64,000 nucleotides of DNA from Rugalucina vietnamica (Eukaryota > Mollusca > Bivalvia > Lucinida > Lucinidae), in NCBI GenBank assembly GCA_964017185.1, contig OZ024875.1, positions 65,095,043 to 65,159,042 on the forward strand, given 5' to 3'. Both the position numbers and the translations under genes were made by a program. This document shows, piece after piece, positions 56,011 to 63,090 of this stretch (position 1 is the first letter of the stretch; every line of letters begins with the position of its first letter). The notes beneath the pieces are model-generated. The model saw only the letters and a list, made by a program, of their open reading frames with translations. It was not told where the DNA came from and made no database searches.

Positions 56011-59000
56011 ACTTTGTCCAGTGACTGTACTTGTTGACTCTCAGGTGAGCGATCGTTGCCCTTGGGCTACTTGTTAATTTTGTTGTCTCTGGATAACCAG
56101 TGTCAGGGTGCAGGATGCGCCTACATTCAATTTGGTTGATGACTGGTATAGGTTTACCATGCTTTGACTTTGTACATAGTTTTAAGACAGCCTAGAGGCA
56201 GTATGTCAGTTAAGATGTCATTTTAGTCTATTTACATGATGAATTTTAATGTTTATTTATATTTTGGTGTCCATACTTGTACTGGTACATAACTTTCTTT
56301 TTTATGGCCTTAATGTTTACATGTGATCAAAAAAGCTTGCATGATGTAGTGGTTTAGATACTAGTATTGTGGGGGTGGGCTAGGCTATTTACTGTAAATA
56401 CGGAAATTTTTGCGTGACTTTTATTTCGCAAATTTTCGTTTTCTGAATTATTAGCGAATTCTTGAATTCATGAGGGAGTACTAGTGCAGTCTATAAAGCT
56501 TATTATAATTCTTTACTAGCGATGAAGAACTTTATTTCGCGAGGTGACGAATTCGTGAATATTAGCGAAAATTAAGTTCTCGCAAAAATTTCCAAATTTA
56601 CAGTATTTTCAGAACGTCTTGTCTCTATATGACCTTCTGTGTTGATGGGACATAATACAGTACCTATTACTACCTAACATAGCAACCATATGTAGTGTTT
56701 GAAACATGCACAACTGCCCTAAAAATTTGGTTGTACATGTATTATTTTATTTACATTTTTATTTATTTATTCGCAGTGACTGCACACACCAGTTATCAGT
56801 TTCTAGTAATATGGAGCACACTAGATATCCAGAGACAAACAACCCGACTTAAGTCCAATTCGCATGCGCAAAAAATACACGCGTCAAAAAATACACACGT
56901 GTAAATATACTCCGGTGTGTAAATATACTCCGGTGTGCAAATCAACCTCTGAGTAAATTTAAATTGCGTTCACATGGGTTTTATCACCAGGAGTATTTTT
57001 GTATATAAATTTATCATTTCTGGATTAAAACCTGTTCATTTAAGTTTTCTGGGTTTGCAAAACAAGAAGAGGCTGCTTCAAGGTGTTCTTGTAGACTTTG
57101 GCAGCAGAGGAGAATCATGTAATGGTCAGGCATAACCTTAGTAGTTATACAGTTCCCTTTTGTCATCTTTTCACAAGGAATTACTGTAAAAATGCCCCAA
57201 GAATCTCACCAAGAATGATGGAGAAATAGTGTGGCTGTTTGCACTCCATATGATCTAAAATGTGATGAATGGCAATAAACTCTTATTTAGCAACAATGTC
57301 CACAGTTTCAGCAACTGTCATATAATCAATTATGAACAAAAAATGTGAAAATTTGTTATCTAAAAGCAGAATATTGACTTGAAATAAAAATACTCATGGG
57401 TAAATTTTACTTTGAGTTCGCATGGGACAAAATAGTAAATTTACACGTGTGTATTTGTAAAAATAAAATTTGCATCTGGTCAGACCCAGGAGTAAATTTA
57501 CCCATATGTAAATATACTCCGGTGTGTATTTGCATTCACATGCGCCATTTGCTTACCCCCGAGTAAAATTTGCACACTGGTGTATATTTACACGCGTGTA
57601 TTTTTGGCGCATGCGAATTGGACTTTAGAACAAACAATGCAGATGAAATCAATATATGAGACATCGGGATCATGAGAAAACAGGACTTTGGCTTATGCCA
57701 AAAGAAAGCCGCAGATCAGCTGTGCAGTAACTGCAGATCTGATCAGAGCCTTTGTTTTTGCTGCATGGATAGTACAATTTCTCCTCTGCCTATTTCCAAA
57801 ATTTCAAGCTTCTAGCTATTTTCTATTACTGCACAGGTCGGTTTGTGTCGGACCTGGTTGGAAACCCGGAAGACCGTTTTTGCGGCTCTTTCTGATCTGT
57901 GGCAGATTGATCCCAAACAGATATTTGCATCCTTAGCTACAGCCTTATATGGATTTCATCTGCATCAGTTGTTCTCTGTCACTTTTGTTGACGCGGGACA
58001 ACCTGTGTGCTCCATATTACTGAAATATTGACAAGCTGTAATGTGATCTATTGCTATAATAATCACTTCCCTAATTATCTCAACACAACTTTCCCAGCTT
58101 AAGTGTTCATACGGCCACTAAAATAGACCATAAACTCGCTTCCTGTTTGTTTATATACATATATCTGTAAGGCAAATAATTATCACAAAAGATTATCAGC
58201 AAACAGTTTGTTATGGACTTTGTTGTTTAAATCTTAGTTGCAATCATCATTGAGAACATAAGTTGCAGGTAAGATTGACTTACCTTTATCTGTCTTACGA
58301 TCATTTTTACTAATAACTTCCTTGCATTTATATTGTTTGACAGCATCATAGAAATAGTTTGAAGCCCAGGGATTTGTGTGGTATCAATGCAGTGCTACTT
58401 TAACTTCCTTGCATCTATTTTATTAGGCAGCATTGTAGAAATAGTTTTAAGTTGAGGGATGCATGTGAGGTACATGTATCAGTGCTTCTTTCACACATTT
58501 CACATACTGGAGTCTATATACCAACGGAAATAAGCAGCAATGCAGATTAAATGAAACTAAGGTTGTATGATGAAAATACCTGTGTGGGAACAACTTACCA
58601 TAGTTCAGAATGATTCCTGATTATGTTGTTCCCAGGCAGGTAGATGTATTTACTCACTATTGTCATTATTGATTTTATCTGAATTTGTTGTTGTTGACTG
58701 TGTTGAGTTTCTCTGGATAACCAGTGTGTTTCTACAGATCTCGAGTTCTGTTAGTATGTTGGTATGTAACCAATGCACCATTCTAAAATCTTGGAGCACA
58801 ACACATTTGTTGTTCTCGTCTGTGTTGAGTTTCTGTGTATAACTTGTGTGTTTCTACAGGTCCCAAGTTCTGTCACAATGTTGTATGGCTGACATTGTAT
58901 CATTCTAAATCTTGCGAGAACAACACAATTCGTTGGCTCGTTGACAAAACCTCGTAACTGCAGAAAAACAAATTTTTCAGGAGAAGCAAAAAACTAAAAC

Positions 59001-60948
59001 TTGTATATAAATGATATACAATTGTGCATGTTTACAAATTGTCGTATATACAAAACTTGATAAATGAAAGCTAGAAGCAGATTCTTATGATGAATTAAAG
59101 AATGCATTAACGAGAAATCATTCATATGCAACTTTTGCATATCTAAAAGATAAAGATTTTCTTGTATTTAATTTTTTTGAAATTGCATATACGAGGTTTT
59201 GTCACCTTTTTTCAAGTCCGTTTACCATTTGTAGTTACGAGGTTTTGTAAGGTTGAAAAAACTAACTTCCCATAGGACATAACCTACAAGGCTTTGTCAC
59301 AAGCTGAATTTGAATGTTTTGAATCGCGCCATGTGAAAAATCGATTTTTTGAAAAAAGTGCAGTTACGAGGTTTTGTCAACGAGCCAACGAATTGCTCAT
59401 CTGAACACTTGCACTGAACCAGTATTGCAGTCCTAGTTTATCATCCTATAAATCATCCTATAAATGAGCCGCGACGCGAGAAAACCGGTCTTCGGGATTT
59501 CCGACCAGGTCCGACACAAACCGGGCTGTACAGTCTCAGAAGCAGGCTAGAAGCTTGAAATTTCGGATATAAGAAGAAGAGGAAATATACTATCCGTGTA
59601 GCGAAAACAAAGGCGCTGATCAGCTTCGCGGTTACCGCGAAGCTGATCTGCGCCTTTGTTTTCGCCTAGGCAAAAATTCGGTTTTCTCACGATGCGGCTC
59701 AAATCAATGAGGCCATTTAAAACAGAAGGAAAGGAACACCACAGAGCCTGATTGTACTGTTCTTGGAGGCACTGATGTAGATTCGGGTCAGTCTCATTAT
59801 TATGCTATCTTTGGGGTCCATAGAAACAGACTGTTTTATGGATGAACCATGTTATAATGAGGTTAAATCGGAGATGCTGTTATATTTGTAAAAGGCCTAT
59901 AAATGTATTGGTATTGTAACATTCCATATTTAGGTCTGGTTGTGTAGCATTCCCTATAATAACCTCGGATTTTCATTATTGACATCACAGAATTTATACA
60001 GCTATTTATGACAGTATATCAAAGTATTATGAGACCTCATAAAATAATACATATTGACCATAAATTGACCTGTATCATAAACAGAAATTGGTCATGTTCA
60101 TCAATTTTCCCAAACTTTGATGAATGATTGTTTACTCATTGTGTTTTATATATAGATTGTGGTTTGATATTTTGCATGTGTCTGTCATCTTATAAGTGTT
60201 TTTTGGTCATGGATTGTGTTGAAATAGTGTTCTTTCTTTTGGAATAAAGCTATGCAAAGAGTAATGTTTGATTTTCAATGTTTTTAGTAAGTTTGGATTT
60301 CATTTCTCGTTTTGGTTATCAACCACTCTCTTTTCATCTTTGGCTGTCTGGTTAACAATCGTTTAAGGTTAACATCCTCAGAAGTGTTTTGTACTACTCA
60401 GTGGTGGATTTAGAGGGGGTTCAGTGGGTTCGCTCGAACCCCCCTCTGGCACCAAATTATTTCGATTTCATGGGGAAATTTACGAAAAATTATACCATAG
60501 AGACTCACGCCAAGAGTTTGCAAAAGTGGGCGGGATTTTACTAGATGCTAGTAACTGATAAGACGTGAGTCCTATAGGTAATTAGGTAAAATGTAGTAAA
60601 CGAACTCCCCCTGAAGGGTTTGAACTCCCCTTCCAGAAATACCTGGATCCGCCCCTGCTACTTGTATCACTGGTTGGACTGTGCTTTCACTGACATTGAT
60701 AGATCTGAGAGCCTCAGTTATCTGCAACAAATAAGGGGTCTCAAAGAGTTTTGTGCTTTAAATTTCAGGTGAAAATGATGGTTTCCCACTACCGTGCTCT
60801 GAAGAGGAGTTAAAGGCTTTCGATGACGACATATTTGTGGAGTACCCAACTGCACGGAGAAGGAAAAAGAAAGATCGACAGAGATCAAAATCAGCTACTA
60901 ATGTCCCAGATCTTGCTGTTCTCAAATTGAAGCTACAGAAAATACAAT
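41164..60948 (+). CDS. Unrecognised gene, first three coding exons; predicted N-myristoylated protein
   Basis: Exons 41164-41325 (coding from ATG 41211), 48620-48847 and 60769-60948 all join in phase 1, giving about 174 residues before the gene leaves the window. The protein starts MGQELSVYADNMPQ, a G2...S6 pattern typical of N-myristoylation. A Pro/Asp/Ser/Thr-rich stretch follows (GDSPDPDSDPETTV), then RRSFTDEEIKRFARENDGF, SEEELKAFDDDIFVEYPTA and a strongly basic RRRKKKDRQRSKSATNVP, ending LKLKLQKIQ. No transmembrane segment and no domain I recognise; the N-terminus looks mostly disordered. A lipidated, basic N-terminus suggests a membrane-associated adaptor, which is inference only. Exon linkage rests on phase, splice sites and sequence character. 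Confidence 0.7.
41179..41208 (+). promoter_or_regulatory. Upstream ORF, 9 codons, 5' of ATG 41211
   Basis: ATG-AAA-GCA to GTG-TGA encodes MKASADSSV and stops 2 nt before the main start, in a different frame. Such spacing can lower translation of the main ORF; the effect here is inferred. Confidence 0.55.
41575..41687. mobile_element. MITE C foldback copy, left part, carrying a Helentron-like insertion
   Basis: aacatagattgtgggtac...tacccacaatctg foldback, then ggtataaccctgcaaacctc and ATTTTT, where the element 41688-42822 starts. The remainder (ctatataaaagtgggg) continues at about 42823-42868. Confidence 0.82.
41688..42822 (+). mobile_element. Helentron-like element inserted in MITE C
   Basis: 5' ATACCCCCGGCACGGGTAT, (CGTT)n, three to four core units with cataggtaccctatagggtt and ggggtggggctagaggtcaa, 3' GTGCCTCTCAAGGCAC hairpin and CTAG before T. 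Confidence 0.87.
42872..43020 (+). mobile_element. SINE-like sequence, degenerate
   Basis: caaaccagaggtcatggattcaa (B box-like) and ccatatgacattagctgttg, a block shared with 37530-37690. Confidence 0.55.
43281..43577. mobile_element. MITE F copy
   Basis: tcagtcatttgtaaccact at the left, agtggttacaaatgactgg at the right: about 20 bp TIRs around a C/G-run interior. Confidence 0.87.
43799..44034 (-). mobile_element. MITE A copy, tandem unit 1
   Basis: gctgcaccgtaagaaaacc to ttctcacgtcggggctc; 226-bp period with the next copy and no difference seen between them. Confidence 0.95.
44035..44262 (-). mobile_element. MITE A copy, tandem unit 2 (identical)
   Basis: Begins gtaagaaaaccagcaaaatg directly after the first copy's ggggctcc; both copies share every base I compared. 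Confidence 0.95.
44373..44583 (+). mobile_element. MITE A copy, AACT duplication
   Basis: aact-gagccgcgtcatgagaaa and cacatgacgcagctc-aact; about 25 bp deletion in the left arm. Confidence 0.93.
44677..45386 (+). mobile_element. tRNA-derived SINE split by MITE F
   Basis: Head gcatggtggcatcagactcc and gggttcagtccccactgg (44677-44788), tail taaaacccaggaagcagtgg to aacaaacaaaaca (45232-45386). MITE F lies between them. Confidence 0.85.
44788..45231. mobile_element. MITE F copy nested in a SINE
   Basis: gcaccagtcatttgtatcccc and ggcaattgactggtgc-like ends (cgcaattgactggtgca), flanked by TA; interior has inverted ccccggctcccccgg motifs. Confidence 0.85.
45390..46287. other. Intron of the unknown gene, nothing supported
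   Basis: AT-rich, one (AAAT)n at about 45593-45617, pyrimidine runs near 45780-45830. No exon with homology or matching phase found. Confidence 0.45.
46288..46436. mobile_element. MITE C foldback copy, left part, carrying a Helentron-like insertion
   Basis: Foldback acatagattgtgggtac / tacccacaatctaggtttt with ccctgaggcgg centre, then gcataccccagTTTTT, where the element 46437-47299 begins; MITE C resumes at 47300-47347. Confidence 0.87.
46437..47299 (+). mobile_element. Helentron-like element inserted in MITE C
   Basis: 5' ATGCCCCCAACTTCGAAGAA, three core units with gaaactttacagatgttgtg and gatatgcatgtggttggata, 3' CAGTTGGGGGCATAG arm, GTGTTTCATAAACAC hairpin and CTAG before T. Confidence 0.9.
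47523..47756 (-). mobile_element. MITE A copy, full length, ATTT duplication
   Basis: attt-gagccgccacgtgggaaa and tcccacgaggcggctc-attt. Confidence 0.95.
47799..48102. mobile_element. MITE F copy, full length
   Basis: tgcactagtcatttgtaacc and ggttacaaatgattagtgca TIRs. Confidence 0.9.
48360..48590 (-). mobile_element. MITE A copy next to unknown-gene exon 2
   Basis: gagcggccacatgagaaaac to gttttctcaaacgaaggct; 30 bp from the exon start. Confidence 0.88.
48620..48847 (+). CDS. Unknown gene, internal exon 2 (228 bp, phase 1-1)
   Basis: Acceptor cttctacag, donor gtaagt. Open throughout: ENPTYLRYGDSPDPDSDPET, later WARDQAVPYSLHRTRIGSPS and NRRSFTDEEIKRFA. GC- and CCG-richer than the surrounding intron, with non-repetitive protein-like composition. 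A MITE A copy ends 30 bp upstream. Confidence 0.78.
49140..49285. repeat. Short interspersed repeat J
   Basis: aattacctataggactta, ttactagtatctagtaaaa, cccgcccacttttgcacact and cttggcgtgagtctctatgg; the inverted copy at 60493-60590 is inserted inside MITE E. Confidence 0.82.
49318..49505 (-). mobile_element. MITE A copy, degenerate
   Basis: gagccatgttataagaaaac, cacaaaggcgcagattacc; hairpin lost. Confidence 0.7.
49678..49773 (-). mobile_element. MITE A fragment
   Basis: aagccacatcatgagatcagc joined to gctgatcggcatctttg; left half with deletion. Confidence 0.7.
49912..50130. mobile_element. MITE I copy, diverged
   Basis: tacaccacaacctctttct and gtcaaagaggtttgta ends with tgaccatttttggccca, as in the copy at 14699. 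Confidence 0.6.
50258..50500 (-). mobile_element. MITE A copy, near full length
   Basis: aactgtgtcatgggaaaaac to gttttgcgtcacggctca, hairpin gctgtgcagtaactacacagc. Confidence 0.9.
50564..50717 (+). mobile_element. MITE A copy, left-truncated
   Basis: ctagaagcttgaaattttgg to ttctcatcacacggctc. Confidence 0.88.
50816..50912. mobile_element. MITE C foldback copy
   Basis: acctatgttgtgggtact faces gcacccacaatgtagg, centre gcctcgccaaggcg. Confidence 0.82.
51278..51430. repeat. Minisatellite, ~36 bp unit
   Basis: Three near-identical units of aaataggaaataccggctat plus atataggaattaaat, flanked by two diverged ones. Confidence 0.9.
51871..52086 (+). mobile_element. MITE A copy, ATTT duplication
   Basis: attt-gagctgcgacaaggg and ttctcatgacgtggctc-attt; central hairpin partly deleted. 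Confidence 0.92.
52100..52370 (-). mobile_element. SINE-like sequence in reverse
   Basis: gttaaccactacactatccag resembles a reversed A-box head, with a gtgaaaactagcaacctggg body. Weak. Confidence 0.4.
52619..52831 (-). mobile_element. MITE A copy, ATTT duplication
   Basis: attt-gagccacatcttgagaaa and ttctcaagtcttggctc-attt; small internal deletions. Confidence 0.92.
52833..54124. other. 1.3 kb AT-rich intron, nothing supported
   Basis: Contains A-rich imperfect direct repeats (gatacagaaatgacaaaa at about 53627 and 53744) and no coding signal. Confidence 0.5.
54125..54305. mobile_element. MITE C foldback copy without insertion (empty site)
   Basis: ccccattttatatagtaaaactgggg, then the long foldback: aacgtagattgtgggtac with cgcctcgctgaggcg centre and gtacccacaatctatgtttt. 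Read in reverse, it runs gcataccccagttttac-tatataaaatgggg with nothing inserted. Confidence 0.9.
54415..54553. mobile_element. MITE D copy, shortened
   Basis: ccagtgcagatgaaattaata faces attgatttcatctgcattt; gtctgtctc end. Confidence 0.65.
54554..56073 (+). mobile_element. Helentron-like element, ~160 bp core repeats
   Basis: 5' ggctcactagctgagcttatag, ggtgcctccgtgggtgcgtc short repeats, about seven core units with gccactctagcgccttca, ctcggatgagttcgaattt and tgcggagttagctgccctt, then a poly-A run. The 3' arm ctctcaggtgagcg is followed by a GCCCTTGGGC hairpin and TACTTG before T. Confidence 0.86.
55981..56011. repeat. Poly-A tract, about 30 bp
   Basis: A run inside the Helentron-like element, just before its 3' block. 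Confidence 0.9.
56330..56655 (+). mobile_element. SINE-like sequence split by MITE G
   Basis: catgatgtagtggtttagat head; after MITE G, cgtcttgtctctatatgacc and gttgatgggacataatac tail. Confidence 0.6.
56392..56603. mobile_element. MITE G copy, TA-flanked
   Basis: CTGTAAATACGGAAATTTTT and AAAAATTTCCAAATTTACAG TIRs flanked by TA: Tc1/mariner-type MITE. Confidence 0.87.
56852..57624. mobile_element. 773-bp TIR element, TTA flanks
   Basis: AGTCCAATTCGCATGCGC at the left and its inverted copy at the right, both followed inward by aaaaatacacgcgt; interior repeats of atatactccggtgtg. TTA (or TA) on both sides. No ORF of note. Confidence 0.88.
57663..57888 (-). mobile_element. MITE A copy nested in MITE D
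   Basis: gggatcatgagaaaacagg, gctgtgcagtaactgcagat and accgtttttgcggctc. Confidence 0.87.
58503..58735. mobile_element. MITE D copy
   Basis: aatgcagattaaatgaaact faces attgattttatctgaattt, centre gggaacaactta / atgttgttccc, end ctctggataaccagt. Confidence 0.78.
58931..59390. mobile_element. 460-bp element with perfect ~32-bp TIRs
   Basis: CGTTGGCTCGTTGACAAAAC and on to CGTAACTGCA is exactly inverted at the right end; flanks are AATT on both sides (58927-58930 and 59391-59394). The motif tacgaggttttgt recurs twice inside. Confidence 0.93.
59466..59700 (+). mobile_element. MITE A, best-preserved copy (235 bp), AAAT duplication
   Basis: aaat-gagccgcgacgcgagaaa and ttctcacgatgcggctc-aaat; central palindrome gatcagcttcgcggttaccg then cgaagctgatc. 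Used here as the family reference. Confidence 0.96.
59776..59890. mobile_element. MITE B copy, truncated
   Basis: gtctcattattatgctatc, tttggggtccatagaaacag, ccatgttataatgaggtt. Confidence 0.72.
60399..60659. mobile_element. MITE E copy split by repeat J
   Basis: cagtggtggatttagagggg and acctggatccgcccctg ends are inverted; cgaacccccctctggc body. Repeat J (60493-60590) interrupts it. Confidence 0.8.
60769..60948 (+). CDS. Unknown gene, internal exon 3 (180 bp, phase 1-1)
   Basis: Acceptor aatttcag, donor gtaagt. Reads RENDGFPLPCSEEELKAFDD, then DIFVEYPTARRRKKKDRQRS and KSATNVPDLAVLKLKLQKIQ. The basic run could be a nuclear-localisation or phospholipid-binding patch. Its 3' half is duplicated at 61046-61395. 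Confidence 0.8.
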
Positions 60949-61045
60949 GTAAGTAAATATTGAATACAAAATAAATATTGCATACCATACATTTAAGAAA
61001 AAGGAGCCTGAGGCTGAGTGGTAGTGCATCAGATTGTTTCATGAG

Positions 61046-61395
61046 ATCAAGAGAAAGAAAGATTGACAGGAATCAAAATCAGCTACAAATGAGCCACCTC
61101 GATCATGAGAAAACCAGCAATGTGGTTTCCGACCAGGTCCGACACAAACCAAGCTGTACAAGCACAGAGGAATGCTAGAGGCTGGAAATTTTGGATTTAA
61201 AATTTAGAGAAGTAGGGGAATTGTACCATCCATGTAGCAAAAACAAAGGCGCTGATCAGCTTCGCAGTTACTGCGAAGCTGATCTGCGTCTTTGTTTTTG
61301 CATATGCAAAATGTTTGTTTTCTCATGATGCGGCTCAAATGTGCCAGATTTTGCTGCTCTCATATTAAAATTGCAGAAAATTCAATGTAAGTAAA
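61046..61395 (+). pseudogene. Partial duplicate of unknown-gene exon 3, split by MITE A
   Basis: 61046-61088 matches the AAGAAAGAT...AATCAAAATCAGCTAC part of exon 3, and 61337-61395 matches its end including the donor (caatgtaagtaaata). A MITE A element (61089-61336) with AAAT target duplication sits between the halves. The duplicate lacks the 5' half and acceptor, so it is non-functional. Confidence 0.87.
61089..61336 (+). mobile_element. MITE A copy, full length, in duplicated exon
   Basis: aaat-gagccacctcgatcatgag and ttctcatgatgcggctc-aaat; sits inside the duplicate of unknown-gene exon 3. Confidence 0.95.
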
Positions 61396-61419
61396 TAGTG
61401 CACATCTAACAGCTTAAAT

Positions 61420-61660
61420 AAAAAGGAGAGAGCCTGCAAGCAGCCAATGGTACAGCATCGACTCTGGATGACGAGGCATTGGGGGTTCCAGTCCCACTCA
61501 CATGGATCCAGTTGTGTCTTTGTACAAGATGCTTACAATAGTTCATGTACAGGTTTTATAACGCCCATGAAACAGTAGCTCCAACCCAACATGAATGAAA
61601 AATTGTTGACTTGGATGCCTGAAGCCTCACTACAAACAAACCAACAAAAAGCATAAGATC
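61420..61660 (+). mobile_element. SINE, diverged
   Basis: gccaatggtacagcatcgac head, gggggttccagtcccactc B box, aatgaaaaattgttgacttg tail and caaacaaaccaacaaaa. Confidence 0.72.
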
Positions 61661-62208
61661 ATGTTACACATACACTGTAAAAAGCAGACATTGTTCTGTC
61701 AGAATATAATATGTAGGGACGATCATTTAGCTTGCGGATGATCTGCACCTTTGCATTTGCTTTTGGGATATTTAGTCTTCTCATTGATTTGGCTCTTCTA
61801 TAAACTTCGGACATAGCCTACTTTAAACATAAAAGCAGACAATAGAATCTTCATTTCTCTCAGATTAAAATATAATAACCATTGGAACAACTCTTATATG
61901 CAAATCTCAGGCAGCAAGATGAAAACACTAAGAAAGACAACATGTTTGTGAATGGACATACAGTAATTGTTATGATGCATGAGTTTGAGTAATCATTAGT
62001 CACTTTGTAAAACAATGATATATATCAATGAATATCCACAAACATTAACTATGACATTAATAGATCAAAATCCAGCTACAATACATCAACCTGTACCATT
62101 TTTGTTGTCTTGGTGACACCCCAAATTATTAATTTTACATGCATTACCCTGAAATCCAAACAATATACTCTTACTGGACCATATTGAAGTGGTACAATAC
62201 ATGTATTT

Positions 62209-62416
62209 AGGGAGCGTGGTGGCGTAGTGGTAGAGAGTCGGACTCCAAATCGAGAGGTCCTGGGTTCGATCCCCACAAGCGTCACTGTGTTGTGTCCTTG
62301 AGCAAGACACATTAACTCCCTACAATACTGGTTAAATCCAGGAAGCGTTGGCTCCTTCCCGACATGACTGAAAAATTGTTGACTGGGACGTTAAGCCTAA
62401 ACACAAACAAACAAAA
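62209..62416 (+). mobile_element. tRNA-derived SINE, intact with 13-bp target duplication
   Basis: Flanked by AATACATGTATTT at 62196-62208 and 62417-62429. Head tggcgtagtggtagagagt, ctccaaa anticodon-like loop, gggttcgatcccc B box; body ccttgagcaagacacattaa; tail tgactgggacgttaagcct and aaacaaacaaaaaa. LINE-driven retroposition. Confidence 0.95.
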
Positions 62417-62454
62417 AATACATGTATTTGCCTCCAAAAGGTAATAAATGCATA

Positions 62455-62642
62455 CAGTACAACCTCATTATAACGCTATCGCTGGGATCCATAGAAGCAG
62501 ACCGTGTTATATGTGAAACCGGGTTATAATGAGGTTGCTTACTATAAACATATAGCAAAATAATCAATTTGGGAGCCATCATATGGCTGTGTTATAATGA
62601 AGACCGCATAATAATGAGGCGCGTTATAATGAGGTTGAAGTG
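62455..62642. mobile_element. MITE B, best copy, TA-flanked
   Basis: TA-CAGTACAACCTCATTATAA and ttataatgaggttgaagtg-TA; internal cgggttataatgaggttgct repeats the end. Confidence 0.9.
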
Positions 62643-62649
62643 TACTCTG

Positions 62650-63090
62650 ATCAGGCATCTCTAGTGGCAGTCTGATCTGGTTTAACACCGTTTGCATGCT
62701 CTGATCTATTTGTTGGAGTGTTTCTGTGTGTTTTTTTTTAATTCAGTTTTACTTCCCTTTCAAGATCATTTTAGCTAATATGAGACAGGCCAATCAGTAG
62801 GTGGGGCTCAAAATGGGAAAACCCTGAGAAAACCCATCTGACACACCGGCAAGCAGAACTTGGCTTGTCTCACATGTAGCCAGCACGGTTGGAGTATTTA
62901 CACAAGGGTCAAAAACTGATCTTCATATGGCAATGTCTTTGAAAAGAAAAATGAAATAATAAAATAAAAACAAAAACTGTCATATATGAAAGACATGTTT
63001 TTAAGAAGATTCACACAATTGTGACTGCGTTTGATCAGGATACAAAGACTTAAGATGAGTGTTTATTTCTGGTGTATCTCCGTTTAGACA
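62650..63090. other. Intron, SINE-like in reverse at start, otherwise nothing
   Basis: ttcagttttacttccctttc and tgagacaggccaatcagtaggtggggc (62745-62880) match the 17466/29669 SINE body in reverse. Confidence 0.6.

Larger units (their letters stand above)
56820..57990. mobile_element. MITE D copy split by two nested elements
   Basis: agatatccagagacaaacaa at the left, atttcatctgcatcagttgt and tctgtcac at the right. A 773-bp TIR element and a MITE A copy are inside. Confidence 0.7.

Noticed and set aside
2064-61336. Many short ORFs containing SENKGADQL, ADQRLCFR or similar
   Set aside because: They are translations of MITE A on either strand; the coding look comes from the open hairpin sequence, not from genes.
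61046-61395. Second exon 3 as a working alternative exon
   Set aside because: Lacks the 5' half and acceptor and carries a MITE insertion.
62076-62312. Minus-strand ORF with GIEPRTSRFGVRLSTT
   Set aside because: Reverse translation of the tRNA-derived SINE head, a common false protein.
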